Shown in pieces: positions 51,656 to 59,260 of a DNA stretch of 64,000 bases. Positions within the stretch are counted from its first letter, which is position 1; the number at the start of each line of letters is the position of its first letter. The notes beneath the pieces are model-generated. The model did not search any database, was not told where the DNA came from, and saw only the letters and a program-made list of their open reading frames with translations. Source of the DNA: Bradyrhizobium sp. ARR65 (GTDB lineage Bacteria > Pseudomonadota > Alphaproteobacteria > Rhizobiales > Xanthobacteraceae); NCBI RefSeq assembly GCF_000472385.1, contig NZ_AWZU01000014.1, forward strand, positions 96,282 through 160,281, in the 5' to 3' direction. A program made the position numbers and the translations under genes.

Positions 51656-52741
51656 ATGCTGCACATCGAGATCGAAACGGTCTGGCGATTTCACAAGGAA
51701 GGCAGCCCGCAGGACGTCGTTGTGATGCTTGGGGTGCTCAATGAGATCCGCAAAACCGGCAAGATCGCGAGCGCCGCAAATGACGTTCATCTCTCCTACC
51801 GGCATGTCTGGAATCTGATCGAGCAATGGTCGGCGTTTTTCGGCGTGCCGCTGGTCGAGACCCAGCGCGGCAAGGGCTCCCGGCTCACGCCCTTCGGAGA
51901 AAAGCTGGTGTGGGCCGGCGAACGCATGCGGGCCCGGCTAGGCCCGCAGCTCGAGAATCTCGCGCAGGAGCTCGCGACCGAGATCAAGCCGTTCCTGCAG
52001 CAGCGGCCTTCAGTGATCCGTGTTCATGCCAGTCATGGATTTGCGGTCTCCAAGCTCCGCGAATTCCTCGATCGCGAGCCCGGTATCGGCGTCGACCTGC
52101 GTTACGTCAGCAACCAGCATTCGCTGGTGTCTCTTGCGCAAGGCGCCTGCGACCTGTCCGGCGTGCATTTGCCCCGCGGCGAACTGCGTGCCCAAGGCAT
52201 CAAGGCTTGCAAGGAATGGCTCGACCCGCGAGAGGATCGCGTCATCCACTTCGTTACCCGCGAGATGGGCCTCATGGTGAAGAGCGGAAATCCGCTTCGC
52301 ATCCAAACGCTTCAGGACGTGGTCGATCGCAAAGCCCGCTTCGTCAATCGCGACCACGACTCCGGCACGCGATTGTTGTTCGACCAGTTGCTCGCTCTGC
52401 ACGAGATCGATGAGAGCCGTATCAATGGTGCCCAGCAGATCGAATTTACGCATGCCGCCGTCGCTGCCTATGTCGCAAGCGGGATGGCGGACGTCAGCTT
52501 TGGAGTCGAGGCGGCGGCGCGGCAATTCGGCCTCGATTTCGTCCGGCTGCTCACCGAGGACTATTTCTTTGTCTGCAAGCGCGCGTTTCTGGAGACGGAG
52601 GCGATGCAGCGCGTGATCGAGATTATGCGAGGCAGCGCGTTTCAAGTAGCCGTCGCGACGCTCCCAGGCTACATCCCCTCGGACACCGGCGTGGTTAGCG
52701 GCGTGAAGGCTTTCCTGGAAAAGCTGCACGGCGACCGTTGA
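51656..52741 (+). CDS. One-component regulator: ModE-like HTH fused to periplasmic-binding-protein-like domain
   Basis: A 361-residue cytoplasmic protein. Residues about 20-105 form a winged HTH of the ModE/LysR N-terminal type (VVMLGVLNEIRKTGKIASAA; NDVHLSYRHVWNLIEQW; RGKGSRLTPFGEKLVWAGER). Residues about 115-355 form a COG1910-like substrate-binding domain (VIRVHASHGFAVSKLREFL; VNRDHDSGTRLLFDQLLAL; MADVSFGVEAAARQFGLDF). Such proteins bind oxyanions or small organic ligands directly in the cytoplasm. Divergence from ALDH and the operator-like repeat suggest it regulates that gene and itself. Confidence 0.85.
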   Translation: MLHIEIETVWRFHKEGSPQDVVVMLGVLNEIRKTGKIASAANDVHLSYRHVWNLIEQWSAFFGVPLVETQRGKGSRLTPFGEKLVWAGERMRARLGPQLENLAQELATEIKPFLQQRPSVIRVHASHGFAVSKLREFLDREPGIGVDLRYVSNQHSLVSLAQGACDLSGVHLPRGELRAQGIKACKEWLDPREDRVIHFVTREMGLMVKSGNPLRIQTLQDVVDRKARFVNRDHDSGTRLLFDQLLALHEIDESRINGAQQIEFTHAAVAAYVASGMADVSFGVEAAARQFGLDFVRLLTEDYFFVCKRAFLETEAMQRVIEIMRGSAFQVAVATLPGYIPSDTGVVSGVKAFLEKLHGDR

Positions 52742-52906
52742 AGGAAGGCCCGATCGCCAGCTTGGGTGTCGCCTGTCGGTCTTTTCGCCCGAGCACCATC
52801 CGGTCGGATCTCTGGCGCGAGGCGCGCCATGCAGGCCAAATCCGGCTGGACGAATGGCGAGGTCCGATATATTTTGTTGAATATAACGACGCACAGGACC
52901 GGACAT

Positions 52907-53284
52907 ATGGAAATGGAATTCCGCGCCTTCACTGAAGCCGAAATCGCAGCGGACGGCAGCGTTGCGCTCGGCTTCGTCGATGAAAGCGGAAATCCGGTCA
53001 AAGTCCGATTGTCGATTGATCAGGTCGGCGCGCTTGCGATGACATTGCCGGATCTAATCGCCACGGCCCTCCGCAACCATCACGGCAATGCGAAAATGCG
53101 TTTTGCTTATCCGCTGACCTCTTGGCGCGTCGAACAGTCCAAGGACTTTAACACCAGCATGATGACTCTCAACGCTCCCGATGGCTTCAGCGTCTGTTTT
53201 TCGATGAGAGGTGAATTGCGGAGAAGGCTCGGCGAAACCTTTGCCGCTGAGCAGTTTTCGAGCCTCGCAACTCTAGCGCACTAG
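52907..53284 (+). CDS. Conserved hypothetical protein
   Basis: A 125-residue soluble protein from ATG 52907, with AGGACC upstream; a longer frame begins 141 bases earlier without a ribosome site. EMEFRAFTEAEIAADGSVAL, GNPVKVRLSIDQVGALAMTL and PDLIATALRNHHGNAKMRFA are visible. The pattern of a beta-sheet with a helix is like small Bradyrhizobium proteins of unknown role. It is unrelated in sequence to its neighbours. No function proposed. Confidence 0.65.
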   Translation: MEMEFRAFTEAEIAADGSVALGFVDESGNPVKVRLSIDQVGALAMTLPDLIATALRNHHGNAKMRFAYPLTSWRVEQSKDFNTSMMTLNAPDGFSVCFSMRGELRRRLGETFAAEQFSSLATLAH

Positions 53285-53313
53285 CTCCTGCCTCCGCTCG
53301 CAAGGACAACCTG

Positions 53314-54072
53314 ATGGTTCAACAGCGGCGATCTGCCGTTGCTCTCCGCCATGTCGCATTCGAGGATCTGGGCTTGTTGGCTCCGATCATGGAGCGCGAG
53401 GGCTGGAATGTCTCTTTTTGCGAGGCGGCCGTCGACGATTTGAACCACCCCAGCATCAGGAACGCCGATCTCCTTGTCGTCCTGGGAGGGCCGATCGGGG
53501 TCTACGAGACAGAGAGTTATCCGTTCATCACCCGCGAGATTGCGCTGCTCGAACAGCGAATGAGCCGGGGCCTGCCCACGCTTGGCATCTGCCTCGGCGC
53601 ACAACTCATGGCCAAGGCGCTTGGCAGCAGCATTTATGCCGGCCCTGTGAAGGAGATCGGCTGGGGATCCATCAGCCTGTCGGAGGCCGGCGCAGCCTCC
53701 TGCCTGAAATCGCTCGGCAGCGAGTCATCCGTCCTGCACTGGCATGGTGATACTTTCGATCTTCCCGCAGCCGCTACCAGGCTTGCCTCGAACGCCAATT
53801 ACGAAAACCAGGCCTTCGCTCATGGCAGCCATGCCCTAGCCCTGCAGTTTCATCTGGAAGCCGAGCCGCGCCAGCTCGAGGAATGGTACGTCGGGCACGC
53901 GGTGGAGCTTGCGGCCGCCAAGGTCTCGGTGACCGAACTCCGCGCGACGACAGCGAAGCTCGCGAACACTCTTGCTGTACAGGCCGATCGCGTCTTCACC
54001 GAATGGCTCCGCCAGATCGGCCAGCACGGAATCTCGACCGTGCCGGAACGCGAACGCAAGATGAAAACATGA
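53314..54072 (+). CDS. Class I glutamine amidotransferase (GuaA-like domain) protein
   Basis: A 252-residue stand-alone GATase1 protein. The nucleophilic cysteine is in LPTLGICLGAQLMAKALG, the oxyanion-side VVLGGPIGVYETESYPFI precedes it, and the His/Glu pair is in LALQFHLEAEPRQLEEW. HWHGDTFDLPAAATRLASN is also typical. Family members act as gamma-glutamyl hydrolases or amidases. It may form a unit with the upstream hypothetical gene 29 bases away. Partner synthetase unknown. Confidence 0.9.
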   Translation: MVQQRRSAVALRHVAFEDLGLLAPIMEREGWNVSFCEAAVDDLNHPSIRNADLLVVLGGPIGVYETESYPFITREIALLEQRMSRGLPTLGICLGAQLMAKALGSSIYAGPVKEIGWGSISLSEAGAASCLKSLGSESSVLHWHGDTFDLPAAATRLASNANYENQAFAHGSHALALQFHLEAEPRQLEEWYVGHAVELAAAKVSVTELRATTAKLANTLAVQADRVFTEWLRQIGQHGISTVPERERKMKT

Positions 54073-54394
54073 CACCCACCAACTCCCCGAGGCTTACTAT
54101 GGCAGGCTGGAAATGCTGCTCGTCCCAGGTGCGGCTTGCGTGCTCCGCCATGCTTCGTCGAGGAGCTTGTCGTGACGCCATTCGAGAGCGAACTTGGTAG
54201 CGACATCAGCTCCGGGCGATGGCAGAAGCAAGATGGCGCGCTGCGCACGAAGCCGTTCTTTGCAGGCTCGCTCATGCTGATCGTAGCTCGCGCTTAGGGT
54301 CTGCCAGAAGGACGTCGGGAATATCCTGCCGGTTCTTCTTGTTAGCGGAACGCTCCGGTGGCAATCTGTCCGTTGGACTAATGAGCACACTTTC
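54073..54394. other. Intergenic stretch, possible minus-strand remnant
   Basis: A minus-strand frame in 54100-54300 reads YDQHERACKERLRAQRAILL and ALEWRHDKLLDEAWRST, which looks protein-like, but it lacks a start and a recognisable family. It may be old debris. No gene is called. Confidence 0.3.
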
Positions 54395-54769
54395 ATGTCA
54401 AAACCGGGTACCGGATCGATTCCGCATCTGAGCCTTCGCATCGATCTCGATGCCGAGGGCCGGATCGGGCCGGGCAAGATCCAGCTGCTGGAGCACATCC
54501 GTGACTTCGGCTCGATCTCGGCCGCGGGACGCGCGATGGATATGTCATACAAGCGGGCCTGGGATCTCGTGGAAGAGATCAGCCACATCTGCGGACATGC
54601 GGCTGTCTCCCGCCAGACCGGCGGCAAGAATGGCGGCGGCGCAATGCTCACCCCGTTCGGCGCGTCGCTTGTCGCGCGCTACCGCAAGATCGAGCGCGAT
54701 GCGGCGCACGCCGTCCGCAAGGAATTGCAGGCGTTGCAGACGGATATCGGACGCTCGCGCAAAGCCTGA
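54395..54769 (+). CDS. ModE-like winged helix-turn-helix regulator (HTH only)
   Basis: A 124-residue protein equal to the DNA-binding half of ModE: GRIGPGKIQLLEHIRDFGSI, SAAGRAMDMSYKRAWDLVEE and LTPFGASLVARYRKIERDAA, with a coiled-coil tail. The Mop molybdate-binding domains of full ModE are lacking, as in many alphaproteobacterial copies. It ends 2 bases from a convergent ModA-like remnant, so it probably once controlled a molybdate-type importer. Whether it still senses anything is unknown. Confidence 0.88.
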   Translation: MSKPGTGSIPHLSLRIDLDAEGRIGPGKIQLLEHIRDFGSISAAGRAMDMSYKRAWDLVEEISHICGHAAVSRQTGGKNGGGAMLTPFGASLVARYRKIERDAAHAVRKELQALQTDIGRSRKA

Positions 54770-54771
54770 CG

Positions 54772-55255
54772 CTATTGCCTGGCCGGCAATGCCACCGGAA
54801 TGAAGCCAAATGCCTGCAACTGCTTCTGCGCCGGCGGCGACAGCAGGTAGATCGCGAAGTCGGTTGCGCCCGCCTGCGCGTGCCGCGAAACCGTCAGCCC
54901 GTATTCGGGACCTACCGACAATTCCGGCGGCAGCGCAATCGACTTGTATCTTTGGGACTTGCGGACGATCCCTTGCGCGCCCGAGCAGTAGCCGATGAAG
55001 AGGTCGATTTGATGGGCATCGAGCGCAGCAACAAGCGGCGGCCGCCCGTTCACGGAGGCCGGACTATTCGGACCACCAACCAATTGCTGAGCTTTCCCCG
55101 ACAAGGCATCGAACGCCCCGGGATGCGCGGCATCGATCTTGTGGAACAGCTCCCAGGTGTAGTCTCCGGACGGGTCGGACACCGGCGTCGATGTCCCTAT
55201 CCTTATCTCCGGCTTGGTCATTGTTTCGACCAGATTGCCCGTGTCGATCTGCCGG
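54772..55255 (-). pseudogene. ModA-like molybdate-type binding protein, C-terminal part only
   Basis: About 160 residues of the second lobe of a type II binding protein: MTKPEIRIGTSTPVSDPSGD, YTWELFHKIDAAHPGAFDAL, LVGGPNSPASVNGRPPLVAA, DLFIGYCSGAQGIVRKSQ and SVGPEYGLTVSRHAQAGATD. It ends normally at 54772. The frame extends to 55401, but beyond about 55255 the DNA belongs to a nitrile hydratase beta gene on the other strand. The signal peptide and first lobe are gone. This is a recombination breakpoint rather than gradual decay. Confidence 0.75.
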
Positions 55256-55262
55256 TCTGCAT

Positions 55263-55824
55263 CAACACCACCTGGACCTGGGCGGATTTGCGCAAAGGCG
55301 CGGAGTCGATGAATCCCTTCGACTATTTCAAATTCCGCTACTACGAAAAATGGCTTGGTGGGATCTCGGCATACTTCATCGCCAACGGCTACATCACTCA
55401 AGCGGAGCTCGATGCACGCACTAAAGCGTTCCTGGCATCATCACCCACGATGCCGACGGGCGGCGATTCCGCCGTGGATGCTCGCGTCCGGAAATATCTG
55501 CTTATTGGCGACGATCCAAAGCGGCCGCGCTCGGCTCCGCCCCGCTTTGCGTCAGGTGACGCCGTTTGCGTTGCCAATCCAAAATCGGTCGACCACACTC
55601 GACTGCCTGGCCACCTGCGCAACAAGACGGGTATCATCGATAGCGTCTATCCCGACGCCTATACTTATCTCTGCGACACCGGCCCTGACGGGATCGGCGA
55701 AGCCATGCCCGTCTACTGCGTCAGATTCGATCCGGAAGCTCTATGGCCCGGCAATACTGAGAAGAACTTCACCTTCTATGCAGACCTGTTCGAGGCTTAC
55801 CTTGAACCTGCGATCGCCTCCTGA
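55263..55824 (+). pseudogene. nthB: Nitrile hydratase beta subunit, N-terminally truncated
   Basis: The family sequence begins at about TTWTWADLRKGAESM and continues NPFDYFKFRYYEKWLGGISA, YFIANGYITQAELDART, FASGDAVCVANPKSVDHTRL, HLRNKTGIIDSVYPDAYTYL and ADLFEAYLEPAIAS. The first 35-45 residues of a normal beta subunit are missing, replaced by ModA sequence in antisense. An in-frame ATG at 55309 could start a shorter protein. Beta precedes alpha, the order of cobalt-type enzymes. The alpha gene follows after 10 bases. Confidence 0.75.
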
Positions 55825-55834
55825 GGAACCCAAC

Positions 55835-56444
55835 ATGCAACGTTTCGAGTATTCCAAGGACCGTGAGACGGCGAACGCGGCGCGCGCACGCGCGCTGGAA
55901 GCTCTTCTGATCGAAAAGGGTGTCATCACCAGCGACACTGTCGACAAGATCATGGCGATCTTCGCGACCGAGATGGGTCCCTTCAACGGCGCCAAGCTGG
56001 TCGCTAAAGCGTGGGTCGATCCTGCGTTCAAGCAGCTCCTGGCAGAAGACACAATGGCTGCGGTCGAAAAGATGAACTTCGTGACGAAGGGAGCTGGCGC
56101 CGAAGGCGAGCATATGCGAGCAGCAATCAATACTCCGGAGGTTCACAATCTCATCATCTGCACCCTCTGTTCGTGCTACCCTTGGCCGGTGCTGGGCCTG
56201 CCGCCCTATTGGTACAAGGATCCCTCGTTCCGCGCGCGAGCCCCGGAAAGTACTCAGCGAATTCGGCCTGAACATCGACCCTTACAAGGCGATCAAAACC
56301 TGGGACAGTAGCGCCCAGATCCGATGGTTCGTCGTTCCCGAACGTCCTGTCGGCACTAAGGGCTTCAGCGAAGAGCAGCTCGCAGCTCTCGTCACGCCCG
56401 AGTCGATGATGGGTGTTGCGATCGTCAAGCCACCGACTCCTTGA
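55835..56444 (+). pseudogene. nthA: Nitrile hydratase alpha subunit, cobalt type, frameshifted
   Basis: Catalytic subunit that hydrates nitriles to amides. The metal claw is C109-T-L-C112-S-C114 (IICTLCSCYPWPVLGLPPYW); CTLCSC indicates cobalt, whereas iron enzymes have CSLCSC. After SFRARA an extra C in the run 56241-56244 shifts the frame. Removing it continues RKVLSEFGLNIDPYKAIK, SSAQIRWFVVPERPVGTKGF and ESMMGVAIVKPPTP with TGA at 56442-56444, giving 202 residues, the usual length. It could be a sequencing error, but the neighbouring beta gene is truly truncated. Confidence 0.85.
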
Positions 56445-56453
56445 GATCAGACG

Positions 56454-56771
56454 ATGCAGACAAACTTTGAACATTTTGCGCTCGGAAGCATGTTGGGTAA
56501 ACCCGACATGCCACCCAAGGACAACGGCAGCCTTTGTTTCGGCGCGCCATGGCAGCGCCAAGCATTTGGTATAGCGCTGGCGCTTTCAAAACAGGGCGTC
56601 TTTGAATGGGACGACTTCCGCTCGGAAATGATATCTAGCATTGCCGCGTGGGAGGCGACGCACGACAAGTCTGATCCAAGTTGGGACTACTACGAAATCT
56701 GGCTCGCAGTTTTGGAGCGAATGCTCCACCGCTCTGGCGTGGTTGACCAATCGACCGATATCGTTGCCTAG
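56454..56771 (+). CDS. Nitrile hydratase accessory protein (cobalt-insertion helper)
   Basis: A 105-residue protein 9 bases after nthA. GSMLGKPDMPPKDNGSLCFG, APWQRQAFGIALALSKQGVF, EWDDFRSEMISSIAAWEATH and SWDYYEIWLAVLERMLHRSG match the nitrile hydratase accessory family, itself like the N-terminal part of the beta subunit. In Rhodococcus J1 such a protein (NhlE) binds alpha and swaps in the cobalt-loaded form. The gene is intact, although both enzyme genes are damaged. Confidence 0.85.
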   Translation: MQTNFEHFALGSMLGKPDMPPKDNGSLCFGAPWQRQAFGIALALSKQGVFEWDDFRSEMISSIAAWEATHDKSDPSWDYYEIWLAVLERMLHRSGVVDQSTDIVA

Positions 56772-57226
56772 CGATGTTGCCATCCAATCGATCCATTCCA
56801 GGTTGATCACACCGCATTGAGCAGCTCTGTGATTGGAAAAGACAACCACGGGATGGCAGCAGCAATATTGCTGCTGTCCGGCTAACGTCAGAGGTTCCGA
56901 GACAAGGATGCCTTCGCGGCGCCAATAGCGGGGTCGGTTCCAGCATTTGGGTGGGAAAGGCCTGCTCCACCAAATCCGTTGGCCGAATCTCGTGAACGAC
57001 TGCTCGAACTGATATCCTCGGTCAGGATCGTTATGTTCGCGGTCCCAGCAAGCCGCATGACAGGAACCGCCGGGTTGGGCCGAGCCGCCAATTCGCGCGT
57101 GAAGCCCAATGCGTCCGTCGCGGAGCCAAGAGTCCGATTATTAAGCAGTTTTGGCCGAATATGACGCATCGGCCCGGAGCGGCAGGAACGAGAATTGCAT
57201 GAAATTTGGCCCAACGAGGATTATTG
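56772..57226. other. Intergenic region upstream of the GlxA-type regulator
   Basis: About 455 bases with no recognisable gene; frames on both strands lack supported starts. It contains repeated TTGGCC-like words (near 57153 and 57206) that may be regulator sites, but no clear operator is defined. Confidence 0.35.
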
Positions 57227-58228
57227 ATGCGCATCGCGTTGCTCGCTCCACCAGGCGTTCAGTCGCTCGACATTGTCGGTCCTGCAGAAGTGTTCTGGGA
57301 AGCGGCACGCCGGCTCGGAAATCCGAACGCCTATACCGTGCAGGTCATAGCCGGCTCCGCCGATCCTGTGCTCGGAACGGGTGGACTTCGCTTTCTGGCT
57401 GACCGGCACATCTTTCAACCCGACGAACCTATCGATACGCTCCTGGTCGGTGGCGACCCGTCATTTGAGACGATTGACCCCGCAATAGTGCAGTGGCTGC
57501 GTCGACGCGCAACCAATGTGCGCCGACTTGGATCGGTCTGCACGGGGGTCTTCTTGCTCGCAGCAGCCGGCTTGCTCGATGGCAAACGCGTGACAACGCA
57601 TTGGGAATGTGCGGCACGTTTGCGGACCGAATATCCAAACCTCGATATCGACTCCGATCAGATCTTCATCCGAGACGGTAACCTCTCTACCACGGCCGGG
57701 GTTACCGCCGGTATGGATCTAGCGCTGGCGCTGGTCGAGGAGGATTATGGCCGAGACCTGGCCCTCATCGTGGCGCGTTACATGGTGATGTTCCTGAAAC
57801 GGCCGGGCGGCCAATCGCAGTTTAGCGCCCATCTTGCCGCCCAGATATCGGGCAAGACCAAGATCCAGCAGGCTCAGCAATATGTGCTCGACAATCTTGC
57901 GGCACCACTCTCCGTCGAGAGTTTGGCCGAGCAGGCCGGCATGAGCGTTCGGAACTTTGCACGTGTGTTTCGCCAGGAAATGAATATGACACCCACCGAA
58001 TTTGTGGACGCCGCGAGATTGGATGCAGCGCGATTGCTCCTCGAAGACGGTGGGAAATCGCTGCAGCAGATCGCCCTGCGCTGCGGTTTCGGCAATGCGG
58101 ACGGCATGAGACGAGCCTTCATCAGAAATCTTGGCGTAGGCCCCGGCGAATATCGGCTTCGATTTCGAAGCGCCTGGGCCGGGACGAATCACGCTCCTTC
58201 CAGCCATTCCACATTGAACAGGCCTTAA
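57227..58228 (+). CDS. GlxA family transcriptional regulator (DJ-1/PfpI domain plus AraC HTH)
   Basis: A 333-residue regulator. ATG 57227 has GAGGA 8 bases upstream. Residues 1-170 are a DJ-1/PfpI domain (RIALLAPPGVQSLDIVGPAE; VCTGVFLLAAAGLLDGKRVT with the nucleophile-elbow cysteine; HWECAARLRTEYPNLDIDSD). Residues about 215-310 are an AraC HTH (LSVESLAEQAGMSVRNFARV; LQQIALRCGFGNADGMRRAF). Such regulators activate amide, nitrile or amine catabolism. It lies between the nitrile hydratase remnants and a second, broken copy. Confidence 0.9.
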   Translation: MRIALLAPPGVQSLDIVGPAEVFWEAARRLGNPNAYTVQVIAGSADPVLGTGGLRFLADRHIFQPDEPIDTLLVGGDPSFETIDPAIVQWLRRRATNVRRLGSVCTGVFLLAAAGLLDGKRVTTHWECAARLRTEYPNLDIDSDQIFIRDGNLSTTAGVTAGMDLALALVEEDYGRDLALIVARYMVMFLKRPGGQSQFSAHLAAQISGKTKIQQAQQYVLDNLAAPLSVESLAEQAGMSVRNFARVFRQEMNMTPTEFVDAARLDAARLLLEDGGKSLQQIALRCGFGNADGMRRAFIRNLGVGPGEYRLRFRSAWAGTNHAPSSHSTLNRP

Positions 58229-58556
58229 CGTCTGTTCGAAGCAATGAATGCTTCGCTCGTCGCGGCCAGAGGCAAGCCGCAACGCGCCGTTCACATTGGC
58301 GCACAATCCGAATCGTCCAAAACTGTCACGCCCACTCGACGCCGCGGTCGACGAACGTCCAGGCGCGTCACAAATGGCCGATGTTGACGTAACTTTGGCC
58401 GCAAGGTCGTGACGGATGCGTTACATTTCCTGCCACTAGAAAGTTCGTCAGGTCAACGACCGGTGAGATCGAAGCTCGGCAATGAAGCCGGACTGCGACA
58501 GCGGATTACTATGCCCGCGAACGGTTCAAGATCGTCGAACGCTGAGGCATCTATCG
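58229..58556. other. Intergenic region between the two GlxA-type genes
   Basis: No gene recognised. Several TTGGCCG and GGCCGATG words occur near 58375-58405, as upstream of the first GlxA gene, perhaps a shared regulator motif. This is an observation by eye only. Confidence 0.3.
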
Positions 58557-59260
58557 ATGGCAAACGTTGACGCTCCGTCCCCTCGCTCGTTACGTGAAAA
58601 TGGAGGTGACGACTGCACTCTTCGCGTTGGGATTGTGGTCATCAATGGGTCAAATGCGATCAATTTCATGGGGCCGAGCGACGCTTTCAATGAAGCCAGC
58701 AGATCAAATGCGACGCCAATCCGCTACCAGGTCGATCTGATTGCCGTGCGGCCGGGACCCATCGTGTGCTCGTCCGGCATTCGCATGCTTCCTGCGGCCA
58801 AGCGACATTTCTGGATGTGGCCCGCATGCTGGTCATCTTCCTGAGGCGACCTGGAAACCAGCCTCAAATCAGTGAATTCCTGAAAGCGCAGTCGATTCGA
58901 AACACTCAGATCGGCCAGGTGATGGACTGGGCGTTGGACAATCTCACCGCCGATCTGTCGGTCGACGCGCTTGCCAAGCGCGCAGCGATGAGCGCGAGAA
59001 ACTTTCATCGCGCCTTCGTGGAGGAGGCAATGACGACCCCCGGCCGTTTCGTCGAAAGGATCCGAGTAGAGGCCGCCCGCATTCTACTGGAGACCACACC
59101 GCTGTCGATCCAGCAAATCTCCCATCGCGTCGGATTTGTCAACCCGGCGAACATGCGCCGCGCGTTCGTTCGCGCCTTCCAGGCGCCGCCGGCGGAATAC
59201 CGGCAAAACAACGGCTTGGCATCAGAAAAGTCTGAGAAAGAACTATTGCTGAGAGCTTGA
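58557..59260 (+). pseudogene. GlxA-type regulator with internal deletion
   Basis: The start (LRVGIVVINGSNAINFMGPS, DAFNEASRSNATPIRYQVDL, CSSGIRMLPA) is a DJ-1/PfpI N-terminus. At about 58790 it jumps, out of frame, to the linker and AraC HTH (VARMLVIFLRRPGNQPQISE, LSVDALAKRAAMSARNFHRA, LSIQQISHRVGFVNPANMRR). Roughly 100 residues containing the cysteine elbow are missing. The C-terminal part is open from about 58766 and could yield an isolated DNA-binding domain. It is a divergent duplicate of the gene at 57227. Confidence 0.75.

Noticed and set aside
54775..55824. 349-residue single protein
   Set aside because: A false fusion of antisense ModA sequence and a truncated nitrile hydratase beta gene.
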